A DNA stretch of 64,000 nucleotides from Terriglobales bacterium (GCA_025934735.1 JAICWP010000014.1:60664-124663), one strand, 5' to 3'. Numbered from the stretch's first letter, positions 34,204 to 41,480 are shown. The notes: generated from the letters alone by a model not told the origin. Program-made: numbers and translations.

Positions 34204-35049
34204 ATGGCGCAATTCCTGCAGGATGTTGAACAACTCCGCGAGCGTGCCCGCCGCAGTATTGAGGACGGGCCCGTCACCGAATCCTATCGCGGCGATAAAG
34301 AACAGACCATTAAGATCCTGAACCAGGCGCTGGCCACCGAAATTGTGTGCGTCCTGCGCTATATGCATCACTACTTCATGGCCACTGGCGTGCACGGCAA
34401 GTCAGTTGCCGGAGAGTTCAAGGAGCACGCCGATGCCGAGCGCGAGCATGCCGATGGCATCGCCGAACGCATTCAGCAACTCGGGGGCAAGCCCGACTTC
34501 AATCCCCGCAACCTGCTGGAGCGTTCCGCCGCGCAATATGTTGAAGGTGAAACCCTGGCGGACATGATCCGCGAAGATCTCATCGCGGAGCGGATCGTCA
34601 TCCAGGTCTACACCGAAATGATTCGCCATTTTGCCGATAACGACCCCACCACGCGCGTGCTTCTGGAAGGGATTCTCAAGGACGAGGAAGAGCACGCCAC
34701 CGACCTCACCGACCTGCTCTACATCGTGGACCCGGCCAGTGGCCGCACTGAAGGGCAGGATCCGGGAACTCACCCCCTCGACCTACACGGAGAGAAGAAA
34801 AGTGCTGCGAGTGGGCAAGAGGGACGCCGGGGACAGCGGAGCGCGGGCGAGGAGCGTTCGCAAAGGCAGGTAGCGGGCCGTGGCTCAGCCGTGCCGCCGG
34901 AGCATGAGCCAGGTACGACCGGCCGGCCTACGCGTCGGCGTCCCCAGTCCACCACCCAGGTCGAGGCGCGCGATGTCGAGGAGGTGCAAGAGGGTGGGAG
35001 CCGGTCCGTGCACGTGACCAACCCTAATCGTAAACGGCGGCCCGCCTAA
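34204..35049 (+). CDS. Ferritin-like/bacterioferritin-type diiron protein with a long charged tail
   Basis: Residues 30-175 form a four-helix ferritin-like domain with ligand motifs TEIVCVLRYMHHYF (Glu46), E79-x-x-H82, Glu129 and E161-x-x-H164, the bacterioferritin/DUF892-type spacing. Residues 181-281 are a hydrophilic tail rich in Arg, Gly, Glu and Gln, absent from ordinary bacterioferritins. It probably stores or oxidises iron. The ATG at 34204 follows GAGGTGA; an upstream in-frame extension to 34132 is not conserved. It stands alone, transcribed away from tetR. Confidence 0.8.
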   Translation: MAQFLQDVEQLRERARRSIEDGPVTESYRGDKEQTIKILNQALATEIVCVLRYMHHYFMATGVHGKSVAGEFKEHADAEREHADGIAERIQQLGGKPDFNPRNLLERSAAQYVEGETLADMIREDLIAERIVIQVYTEMIRHFADNDPTTRVLLEGILKDEEEHATDLTDLLYIVDPASGRTEGQDPGTHPLDLHGEKKSAASGQEGRRGQRSAGEERSQRQVAGRGSAVPPEHEPGTTGRPTRRRPQSTTQVEARDVEEVQEGGSRSVHVTNPNRKRRPA

Positions 35050-35062
35050 AATTAAATCGAAA

Positions 35063-35084
35063 GGGCGGGGCCTCTGCCCCGCCC
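35063..35084. terminator. Bidirectional GC-rich hairpin between convergent genes
   Basis: A 9-bp perfect stem (gggcggggc / gccccgccc) with a 4-base loop lies between the ferritin-like gene and the convergent permease gene. On the minus strand it is followed by a T-rich stretch (tttcgatttaatttt), so it best fits termination of the permease transcript. Confidence 0.6.
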
Positions 35085-35117
35085 GGCACCGCCAAAGCAC
35101 GCGTTCACAGTAGGGCT

Positions 35118-36335
35118 CTACTCGTAGTGCAACGCCTCGATGGGGTCCATTCTCGCCGCCTTGCGAGCTGGATAGTAGCCGAAGAAGACGCCCACAGCAG
35201 CCGCAAACAAGCTCGCGATCACCACCGCTTGCAGGGAGAGCTGCACCGGCCAGCCCAGCGCCTGGGCGATGCCCAAAGACCCCACGGCGCCCAGCAGCAC
35301 CCCCATTGCCCCTCCCACCAGACTGAGCATCACCGCCTCGGCAAGAAAATGGAGCTGAATGCTGCCCTCGGTGGCGCCCACCGCCATGCGCACTCCGATT
35401 TCGCGCGTGCGTTCCGTTACCGAGACCAGCATCACGTTCATGATCCCGATTCCGCCCACCAGCAGCGCCACCGAAGCAATGCTTACCAGCAGCGCGGTCA
35501 TCACCTTGCTGGCGGCCAACTGCGCCTGGATTATGTCTTCCGGACTGCGGATGTTGAAGTCATCATCGTCGCCCGGTTTGATGTGATGCCGCTCCCGCAA
35601 CAGGAGCACCGCCTGCTGCGTCGCTTCCTTCACTGCGCCCGGCGAAACCGCCGAGCACATGATGTCCTTCAGCCAGGTGATGCCAGCAATCTTCTTCTGC
35701 ACCGTGGTGTAGGGCATGATGATGGTGTCATCCTGGTCCTGCCCGAACCACGACTGCCCTTTGGGCGCCAGCGTGCCAATTACTTTACAGGGAACGTCGC
35801 TCACCCGGATTACCTTGCCCAGAGGGTCTTCCCCGCCGAACAGTTGCTGGCGCACGGTATCGCCGATCACGCACACATCGGCGCCGCGGCGCACGTCCTC
35901 CTCGGTAAAGGGTACGCCCGTCTGCACCGTCCAGCGCTTGATGTCGAAGTAGTCCGGCCCCTCGCCGCGGTAAATCGTGCTCCAGTTCTGGTTGCCGTAT
36001 ACGATCTGCACCGAGCCGTCCACCTGCGGGGAAACGCTCTTGATCAGCCGTACCTGTTGCAGAATGGCGGTGGCATCCCCCACCGTCAGGCTCTTGGTTT
36101 GATGGCTGCCCAGGTGCACGCCGCTGCGGGTGCGGCTGCCGGCTTCGATCCACACCAGATTGTCGCCCAGGTTGTGCAACTGCTCTTCCACCTGCGCCGA
36201 GCCAGCGGTGCCGATGGCCACTACGCAGATCACCGCCCCAATCCCGATCATGATGCCCAAAACCGTCAGGCTGCTGCGCATCTTGTTGCGCGCCAGCACC
36301 CGCACGGCATCCCGCAGCATGGGCTCAATCTGCAT
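35118..36335 (-). CDS. MacB/FtsX-type ABC transporter permease
   Basis: The 405-residue protein has a transmembrane helix near residues 20-42 (SSLTVLGIMIGIGAVICVVAI), a long periplasmic MacB_PCD domain and three C-terminal FtsX helices (MTALLVSIASVALLVGGIGI, then two more) ending with YPARKAARMDPIEALHYE. It is the permease half of a MacB-type exporter without the N-terminal ATPase. No ATPase or MacA-type adaptor gene is adjacent. The ATG at 36335 follows AGGAGG at nine bases; a longer frame is intergenic. Confidence 0.9.
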   Translation of the reverse strand: MQIEPMLRDAVRVLARNKMRSSLTVLGIMIGIGAVICVVAIGTAGSAQVEEQLHNLGDNLVWIEAGSRTRSGVHLGSHQTKSLTVGDATAILQQVRLIKSVSPQVDGSVQIVYGNQNWSTIYRGEGPDYFDIKRWTVQTGVPFTEEDVRRGADVCVIGDTVRQQLFGGEDPLGKVIRVSDVPCKVIGTLAPKGQSWFGQDQDDTIIMPYTTVQKKIAGITWLKDIMCSAVSPGAVKEATQQAVLLLRERHHIKPGDDDDFNIRSPEDIIQAQLAASKVMTALLVSIASVALLVGGIGIMNVMLVSVTERTREIGVRMAVGATEGSIQLHFLAEAVMLSLVGGAMGVLLGAVGSLGIAQALGWPVQLSLQAVVIASLFAAAVGVFFGYYPARKAARMDPIEALHYE

Positions 36336-36456
36336 GGACTCGCCTCCTGAAAACCATATCATCACTCCCCGCTCCCTGCTGTGATCTGTGATTTCGTCCG
36401 CTCCCGCCGGACCCCGCCGGCTGTGGTAGTTTTGCTGCATCCTGTCGGCGGCGCCT

Positions 36457-36833
36457 ATGTATGTAATTGTGTGGGAGTTCATCATCGCGGTGGAGAATGC
36501 CGGGGAATTTGAAGCCGTCTATGGTCCGGACGGCAAGTGGGCCAAACTGTTTGCCGCCTCGGAAGCTACGTTCAAACCCGGCTGTCGCACGATACCGCCG
36601 ACCCGACTCGCTATTTCACCATGGATTTTTGGGACTCGCGGCAAGCGCACGAGCAGTTCCGGCGCGAGCACGCGCGGGAGTATGAGGCGCTGGACCAGGC
36701 CTGCGAGCGACTGACGTTACAGGAAACAAGGCTGGGGAATTCGACTCCGGCTAAGGGCGTGTGGAGAGACGAGGTGTGGGAACACGCGCCCTCGCCTGTC
36801 CGGCACCGCAGCGGGGTTCACCGGCCGCAATAG
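36457..36833 (+). pseudogene. Frameshifted antibiotic-biosynthesis-monooxygenase (ABM)-like protein
   Basis: The first frame reads MYVIVWEFIIAVENAGEFE through LFAASE; the sensible continuation YVQTRLSHDTADPTRYFTM through EQFRREHAREYEALD lies in the -1 frame from about 36565. Joined, they make one roughly 125-residue ABM-type ferredoxin-like domain. A single missing base near 36565-36575 explains the break. No slippery heptamer is seen, so a mutation or assembly error is more likely than programmed frameshifting. Confidence 0.75.
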
Positions 36834-36846
36834 TACAAACAGGTGA

Positions 36847-36876
36847 TTGGCAAAACAGCGCAGGTTGCGATACCTT
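36847..36876 (+). promoter_or_regulatory. Possible sigma-70 promoter for the AhpD-like gene
   Basis: TTGGCA (36847-36852) and TACCTT (36871-36876) are separated by 18 bases, 28 bases ahead of the ATG. The match is moderate. Confidence 0.3.
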
Positions 36877-36904
36877 CTCCCGGATCATTGCAGCAAGGAG
36901 CCTC

Positions 36905-37471
36905 ATGACCTGGATTCGCACGGTATCTCCTCAAGATGACAAGTGCGTGCGCGACGCGATGGACAGCCAGCGCGCGCTCTATCCCCAGGAATATGCCACG
37001 CCGGTGCATCCCAGCGGCGATGGAGCGGCGCCTATTGTGGCCTCGCATAGCCTGATTCCGCAGGCGCTCTACCATGCCTTTTCCACCTTTGGCGCGCTAA
37101 TGTCGCCCGAATTGCCGCTCACCCGGCGCCAGCACGAGATGATCACCACCGTGGTCTCCGTCACCAACCGATGTAAGTATTGAATTGATTCCCACGCAGA
37201 GTTTCTGCGTAGAGTGACGCTGGATGCCGATTTTGTAAAAGCCCTGGAGGACGACTACACGCGGGCGCCCATCACGCCGCAGGAACGGGTGATGCTGGAC
37301 TACGTTGTGAAGCTGACCAAAGATGCCACCCAGGTGCGGCGCTCCGACCACGAGCGGCTGCGCCAGGCGGGATTCGATGACAAGGGAATACTGCAAATCA
37401 CGCTGATTGCTTCCTGGTTCAACTACATCAACCGGGTGGCGGACGCGCTGGGTGTGGGGCGCGAGGGCTAG
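36905..37471 (+). CDS. AhpD-like (carboxymuconolactone decarboxylase fold) protein with in-frame UGA: candidate selenoprotein
   Basis: One frame of 188 codons is interrupted only by TGA at 37181-37183 (codon 93). Upstream it encodes an AhpD-like/peroxidase-related domain ending [12 protein letters not shown]; downstream it continues [21 protein letters not shown] and runs to the normal stop. The family redox motif is C-x-x-C followed by His; here it reads C90-K-Y-U93 with His97, so the UGA falls exactly on the second redox Cys. A 7-bp hairpin with a GUU loop begins 10 bases after the UGA, fitting a bacterial SECIS. AAGGAG lies before the ATG. Conventional reading would give a 92-residue fragment. 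The likely role is thiol or selenol peroxidase chemistry. Confidence 0.8.
37194..37210 (+). promoter_or_regulatory. Candidate bacterial SECIS hairpin
   Basis: Perfect arms ACGCAGA and TCTGCGT enclose the loop GTT. The loop begins 17 bases after the UGA codon and its first base is G, both matching the published bacterial SECIS pattern (short upper stem, loop with G in the first two positions, 16-37 bases from UGA). It lies within the coding frame, as in bacteria. Confidence 0.75.
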
Positions 37472-37574
37472 CGCCAGCTTCTCCCCACGGCGCATCTCCT
37501 GCAAGCACGGGGGCATCCCACCCCAAGTCGAGTGCTGCACCCGAGCCAGCAAGCTGCTCGACAGAAAGAATGCC

Positions 37575-37943
37575 GTGCCTCGACCCACTTTCATAATGGC
37601 TGAACCCGAACCGGAGCAGGCGCTTTCCGCACGCAAGCTGGTACTGGAAACGGCCAAGTTTAACGTCATCACCGCCCACTCCGTGCGCGAAGCCTTGGCA
37701 TTATGCGAGCAGTTCCCCGGGGTTGATGCGCTGATTATCCATGGGAGCGTCGGGGATGATTGCGGGAAAGTCGTTGCCAAATTCAAGGATAGTCATCCAA
37801 ATAAGTCGGCCATTCTGCTGGCGCCCTCCGCTTCCACGTCCTGCGACGGCGTGGATCACCAAGTGTCCAGCCACAATCCCGAGGAACTTCTGCGGCTCCT
37901 GCGCGAGTTGTTTGGCGATCCCAGGAGTATTGACGGGCGGTAG
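37575..37943 (+). CDS. Degenerate receiver-like protein
   Basis: The 122-residue product resembles a response-regulator receiver: first strand TFIMAEPEPEQALSARKLVLE, second VITAHSVREAL, third DALIIHGSV, and helices ending ELLRLLRELFGD. The acidic pair of the first loop is only partly kept (AEPEP), and the phosphoacceptor Asp at the end of strand three is His56, so it cannot be phosphorylated in the usual way. The GTG at 37575 is preferred because the ATG at 37596 would cut off the first strand. It lies 103 bases after the AhpD-like gene on the same strand; a functional link is possible but unproven. Confidence 0.65.
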   Translation: MPRPTFIMAEPEPEQALSARKLVLETAKFNVITAHSVREALALCEQFPGVDALIIHGSVGDDCGKVVAKFKDSHPNKSAILLAPSASTSCDGVDHQVSSHNPEELLRLLRELFGDPRSIDGR

Positions 37944-38007
37944 AGCGCGACTGCGGTTACTCCCCGCGTGATCTGGACATTTCCCTGCTCTAACTGATAC
38001 AAAGTTT

Positions 38008-38066
38008 CCGGCGATGGAGTTCGCCATCAACCGCCCGGCTCGTCGGCCCGGCTGATAACTCCTACC
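38008..38066 (+). promoter_or_regulatory. Fluoride riboswitch (crcB motif)
   Basis: The leader carries the crcB-motif signature in order: ggcgatggagttcgcc hairpin, aaccgcc, a variable hairpin (ccggctcgtcggcccgg), then ctgataactcctacc. These match the fluoride aptamer consensus. The gene controlled is crcB, starting 25 bases later. Fluoride binding would allow expression; a sequence overlapping the ribosome binding site (agttaggagaact pairing with ggagttc) suggests a translational switch. Confidence 0.93.
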
Positions 38067-38090
38067 AGATCAAGTTAGGAGAACTCCATC

Positions 38091-38462
38091 GTGCAAGCTT
38101 TCCTTTGGATATCCCTGGGTGCCGTGGTCGGTGCCAACCTCCGTTATTGGCTCAGCAGCTTGCTGGCCCGGGTAACCGCGGAATTCCCCCTGGGCACCCT
38201 GGCGATCAACGTGAGCGGCAGCTTTCTGCTGGGGTTTTTTATGGCCTGGACCACGGAGCGCGTCCTGGCTGACCCTCGCTGGCGCCTGCTGATCGCGGTG
38301 GGCTTCTGCGGCGGCTACACCACGTTTTCCAGCTACGCTTTCGAGACCATGGCCTACTTCGAGCAGGGGCAGTGGACGCTGCTCGGGGCTAATATCCTGG
38401 GCAACAACCTGCTTTCACTCGCCGCCGTGCTGGGCGGCATTGCCCTGGCGCGGGTACTGTAG
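38091..38462 (+). CDS. crcB: Fluoride ion exporter CrcB/Fluc
   Basis: This 123-residue four-helix membrane protein has the Fluc signatures GANLRYWLS, PLGTLAINVSGSFLLGF and GFCGGYTTFSSYAFE, including the polar Thr/Ser track and the Asn of the pore. It forms antiparallel dimers that expel fluoride. The start is GTG, preceded by TTAGGAGA about 10 bases upstream. A fluoride riboswitch precedes it, which fixes the function. DUF190 follows immediately. Confidence 0.96.
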   Translation: MQAFLWISLGAVVGANLRYWLSSLLARVTAEFPLGTLAINVSGSFLLGFFMAWTTERVLADPRWRLLIAVGFCGGYTTFSSYAFETMAYFEQGQWTLLGANILGNNLLSLAAVLGGIALARVL

Positions 38463-38475
38463 AATGCCAACGCGC

Positions 38476-38793
38476 ATGGCGGTACAAGTCACTATCTATT
38501 TGAATGAGGCCGACCAGTGGCATCACCGGCCGTTGCACGTGGAAATCCTCAACTACCTGCGCCAGGAAAATGTGGCGGGCGCTACCGCGCTGCACGCCGT
38601 GGCCGGCTTCACCGGGCGGCAACGGCTGCAGACCACGCACCTGGTGGACGCGGGCGGCAAGCTGCCGGTGGTGATTACCTTCATTGACGCCGATGAGCAC
38701 GTAAACCGCGTTCTGCCCAAACTGCGGGAGATGGCGGCGCACCGTTTGATCGTGCGCGAGAACGTGGTCATCGAGCAAGGCAGTCTGGACTGA
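38476..38793 (+). CDS. DUF190 family protein associated with CrcB
   Basis: This 105-residue protein has the PII-like DUF190 layout (VQVTIYLNEADQWHHRPLHVEIL, GATALHAVAGF, then VVITFIDADEHVNRVLPKL). DUF190 genes often sit beside crcB and are assumed to aid fluoride resistance, with unknown mechanism. The ATG at 38476 gives the canonical N-terminus; an in-frame ATG at 38464 would add four residues. A TAGAAT box at 38460-38465, overlapping the crcB stop, could give a separate start of transcription. Confidence 0.88.
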   Translation: MAVQVTIYLNEADQWHHRPLHVEILNYLRQENVAGATALHAVAGFTGRQRLQTTHLVDAGGKLPVVITFIDADEHVNRVLPKLREMAAHRLIVRENVVIEQGSLD

Positions 38794-38800
38794 CGCTTCC

Positions 38801-39661
38801 ATGAGCAGCGCCTCCCTCGACATTCTGGCCATTGCCGCCCACCGTGATGACGTGGAGCAGACCTGCGGCGGCACCCTGCTCAAAATGGCCCAACGCGCAC
38901 GGCGCACCGGCATCCTCGATTTGACTCAGGGCGAAATGGGCACTCGCGGCAGCGCCAAAGAGCGTGCGGCGGAGGCGGCCGAGGCGGCTCGCATCCTGCA
39001 GGTTTCCTGGCGCCAGGCTTTGGATATTCCTGATGGCCGCGTGGAAAATACCTGGGAGAACCGCCTGAAGGTCGCGCGCGTCATTCGCCAGCAGCGCCCC
39101 CGCGTGGTGATTCTTCCCTACTGGAAAGGCCGCCATCCTGATCACTACACCGCCTCAGTGCTGGGCTACGAGGCGTGCTTTCTGGCGGGGCTGGCCAAGC
39201 TGGGGAAAGCGGGAGTCAGTAGTAACGAGTCAGGAGTTAGCGAAAAATCGGCGGTCCGCAGTCGAGAGTCGGGACTCAGCGTGGAAGCCCACGTCTTCAG
39301 CCGTGGGAACCCGAGTGGCGACGAGGAGGCGGCTTTAGCCGCTGTGTCCACGCTAGCTCCACATCGGCCCTTCAAAATTGTTTATGCCACGCTCTATTAC
39401 GACATTCGTCCCACGTTCGTGGTGGACATTACCGAACAATTCGAAACCCGCCTGCACTCCCTCTACGCCTACAAATCGCAATTCACTGATCAAGCGGCCG
39501 GCGCCAATGACTTCCCTGCTCACGCGGAGATCCGCGAGCGCGTGGCCACCATGGCCGGCTTCTACGGCCTGCTCGCGGGCGTGAAGTACGCTGAGCCCTT
39601 CCTGCAGAAAGAAGTTGGCCTGGTTGAAGATCTGCTGGAAATTCCCGTGAAATCTATTTGA
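38801..39661 (+). CDS. bshB1: Bacillithiol biosynthesis deacetylase BshB1 with a repeat-derived insertion
   Basis: The LmbE/PIG-L fold is clear: DILAIAAHRDDVEQTCGGTL (zinc motif, with Arg in place of the usual Pro in HPDD), DLTQGEMGTRG, ILPYWKGRHPDHYTAS and a C-terminal TFVVDITEQFETRLHSLYAY typical of BshB1. The enzyme deacetylates GlcNAc-malate in bacillithiol synthesis. It is about 45-50 residues longer than usual: residues about 134-186 are a Ser/Gly/Glu-rich segment encoded by a stutter plus REP-like element. The fold resumes at PFKIVYATLYYD, so the insertion is in frame and the gene may still work. Confidence 0.85.
   Translation: MSSASLDILAIAAHRDDVEQTCGGTLLKMAQRARRTGILDLTQGEMGTRGSAKERAAEAAEAARILQVSWRQALDIPDGRVENTWENRLKVARVIRQQRPRVVILPYWKGRHPDHYTASVLGYEACFLAGLAKLGKAGVSSNESGVSEKSAVRSRESGLSVEAHVFSRGNPSGDEEAALAAVSTLAPHRPFKIVYATLYYDIRPTFVVDITEQFETRLHSLYAYKSQFTDQAAGANDFPAHAEIRERVATMAGFYGLLAGVKYAEPFLQKEVGLVEDLLEIPVKSI
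39206..39356. repeat. Stutter and REP-like element inserted within bshB1
   Basis: The first part (about 39210-39285) repeats drifting words such as gagtcag, tcaggagttag, gagagtcgg and gactcag. The second part (39286-39356) has two hairpin units of the kind ggaagcccacg-tcttc-agccgtggg and ggcggctttagccgc, closely resembling the REP-like pair at 43339-43405. Confidence 0.8.
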
Positions 39662-39663
39662 AC

Positions 39664-39702
39664 GTGCTGGTGCTGATTCCTGAGAACTGAGAACTGATCT
39701 AC
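39664..39702. repeat. Stutter repeat, 'gagaactgagaactgatct' type
   Basis: Words ctggtgctg, gagaactga, gaactgatct fill the gap between convergent bshB1 and the O-methyltransferase gene, whose stop codon (39699-39701) lies in it. Confidence 0.6.
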
Positions 39703-40370
39703 TGCTTCCACGCCACGGCCACGCCATCTCGCAGGGGAATGATGGTGGTCATGAACTCGGGTGAGGCATACAGAAGGCGGTTGAACTCCAGGATAGCTTG
39801 GGTTTCCGCGTCGGCTCTGTCCGCTGGCTGCCCGACTTTGCCGCTCCACAGCACGTTATCGGCAACGAACAGGCCGCCCTTGCGCACCCGTTTCGCCGCC
39901 ACTCGAAAAGCGCGCGGGTAGTCCGCCTTGTCCACGTCGTTGAAGACGATATCGAAGGGCTCCTTTTGCTCGGACAGAATCTCTAGCGCATCGCCCACCT
40001 TGATGGTGACCCGGTCGAGCACGCCCGCTCGCTCCAGATTGCGCCGCGCCTCATCGGCATTCTTGCGGCTACCGTCGGTGTAGATGACGCGCCCGCCTTC
40101 GCCCACGGCCCGCGCCCACCAGATGGTGGAGTAGCCGATGGCCGACCCCATCTCGAACACGGTGCGCGCCTTGATCATGCCGGCCAGTTGGTAGAGCAGC
40201 CGTCCCACCGCCGGCCCGACAATCGGAACATTGCGGGCAGCGGCTTCCGCCTCCATGTCGCGCAGCGTGGCATCGCGCTCCGGCAGAATGGAGTAGAGAT
40301 AATCCTCGACAGCGCCATGGGTGATTCCGCCCATGCGCCAGTAAGCTCGAACATCGGTCTCGTTTGGCAA
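39699..40370 (-). CDS. SAM-dependent O-methyltransferase (class I, COMT-like)
   Basis: This 223-residue protein has the O-methyltransferase family 3 order: motif I VFEMGSAIGYSTIWWA, motif II GRVIYTDGS, VTIKVGDALEIL, and FDIVFNDVDKADYPRAF with the metal-binding acidic residues, ending RDGVAVAWKQ. The acceptor is probably a catechol or caffeoyl-type compound, but sequence alone does not tell. It is divergent from nothing close by and converges on bshB1. Confidence 0.88.
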   Translation of the reverse strand: MPNETDVRAYWRMGGITHGAVEDYLYSILPERDATLRDMEAEAAARNVPIVGPAVGRLLYQLAGMIKARTVFEMGSAIGYSTIWWARAVGEGGRVIYTDGSRKNADEARRNLERAGVLDRVTIKVGDALEILSEQKEPFDIVFNDVDKADYPRAFRVAAKRVRKGGLFVADNVLWSGKVGQPADRADAETQAILEFNRLLYASPEFMTTIIPLRDGVAVAWKQ

Positions 40371-40377
40371 GGTGCTC

Positions 40378-40412
40378 CAATCGTTAATCGTAAACCTTCA
40401 ACCGTTTAATCA
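40378..40412. repeat. Stutter repeat, 'cgttaatcgtaaacc' type
   Basis: Words aatcgtta, atcgtaaacc, tcaaccgttt, aatca fill the gap between the MBL hydrolase and methyltransferase genes, reaching the MBL stop codon. Confidence 0.5.
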
Positions 40413-41108
40413 CAGCGTTTGTCCCGGCTTCATCTCCACTACTTCCACATCCTTCACCAGCTGCTTGAGCTCTGCCGGGGTTCCGCTCAGCACGGGAAAG
40501 GTGCCGAAATGCATGGGAACCACGGCTTTGGGTTTGAGCAGCTTGCAGGCATAGGCGGCCTCGCGCGGCGACATGACGTAGTGGTCGCCTATGGGCAGCA
40601 GCGCGATATCAGGTGCGTACAGCTCGCGAATGATTTGCATGTCGCCGAACACAGCCGTGTCGCCGGCGTGGTAAATCTTCAGCCCGTTCTGAAATTCAAT
40701 CACGAACCCGCAGGCCTCGCCGCCATAGATGATCTGGTCGCCATCCAGAATGCCGCAGGAGTGGTCGGCATGCACCATGGTCACTGTTATGTCGCCCACG
40801 GTTTGCGTGCCGCCCTTGTTCATGCCCGAAGTCTTCTTGGCGCCCTTCTTCTCCATCCAGGTGCACAGCTCAAAGATGCCAACCACGGTGGGATTGTGCT
40901 GTTTGGCAATTTCCACCGCATCCCCGATATGGTCGAAGTGGCCGTGCGTGCATAGCAGGACGTCCACTTTCTTTATGTTCTTTTCCTTTTCCGGGCACAA
41001 GGGATTGCCCATCACCCAGGGATCCACCAGCACCGTCTTGCCCCCGGGAGTTTCCATGCGAAATGTGGCATGTCCCAGCCACGTCAGCTTAACGCCTTTC
41101 AGGTCCAT
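40410..41108 (-). CDS. UPF0173-type metal-dependent hydrolase (metallo-beta-lactamase fold)
   Basis: The 232-residue protein has the MBL-fold ligands in LLCTHGHFDHIGDAVEIAK, the metal-bridging Asp in YHAGDTAVFGDM and the C-terminal His in VVPMHFGTFPVL. Full length for the family. The physiological substrate of UPF0173 proteins is not established. It follows the rhodanese gene by six bases on the same strand, so the two are probably co-transcribed. Confidence 0.9.
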   Translation of the reverse strand: MDLKGVKLTWLGHATFRMETPGGKTVLVDPWVMGNPLCPEKEKNIKKVDVLLCTHGHFDHIGDAVEIAKQHNPTVVGIFELCTWMEKKGAKKTSGMNKGGTQTVGDITVTMVHADHSCGILDGDQIIYGGEACGFVIEFQNGLKIYHAGDTAVFGDMQIIRELYAPDIALLPIGDHYVMSPREAAYACKLLKPKAVVPMHFGTFPVLSGTPAELKQLVKDVEVVEMKPGQTL

Positions 41109-41114
41109 TGTTCC

Positions 41115-41480
41115 TCACTTGCTCTTGTTGTTCTGCGCTTCGTCCCAGCCGCGATAGCCGCCGGCCAGCGAAATCACGTTCTTGAAGCCCATCTTTTTAA
41201 GCATCCATGCGGAAAGAGCGGAGCGGCTGCCGCCACCGCAATAGAGCACGATCTCTTTGTTTTTGTCGGTCGTGACCTGGTCAAGGTTGTGCTCCAGCAT
41301 CCCGCGGGAAATGTGCACGGCGCCCGGAATCATGCCCTTGGCGGCCTCATCTTTTTCGCGCACGTCAATCAGCACAAAGTCCTGCGCCGCGCTCTGCATG
41401 CGCTGCAATTCCTCAGGACCGATCTCCTTGATCTCACTCTTGGCCTCATTCACCAAGTGTTTGAACTCCGGCATGGGCAT
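41115..41480 (-). CDS. Single-domain rhodanese-like sulfurtransferase
   Basis: This 121-residue rhodanese domain has the CH2-type segments (FVLIDVREKDEAAKGMIPGAVHI) and the active-site loop Y-C81-GGGSRS with the persulfide-forming Cys81. It moves sulfane sulfur in the cytoplasm; no signal peptide is present. It precedes the MBL hydrolase gene by six bases, a pairing also seen in persulfide metabolism, though UPF0173 is not the persulfide dioxygenase family. Confidence 0.93.
   Translation of the reverse strand: MPMPEFKHLVNEAKSEIKEIGPEELQRMQSAAQDFVLIDVREKDEAAKGMIPGAVHISRGMLEHNLDQVTTDKNKEIVLYCGGGSRSALSAWMLKKMGFKNVISLAGGYRGWDEAQNNKSK

Noticed and set aside
35127..36350. Plus-strand ORF (407 aa) opposite the MacB-type permease
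   Set aside because: Shadow frame of a clear permease; His/Gln-rich and without motifs.
36560..36580. Programmed frameshift in the ABM-like gene
   Set aside because: No slippery heptamer, internal Shine-Dalgarno or pseudoknot was seen at the junction; programmed frameshifting is not expected in this family.
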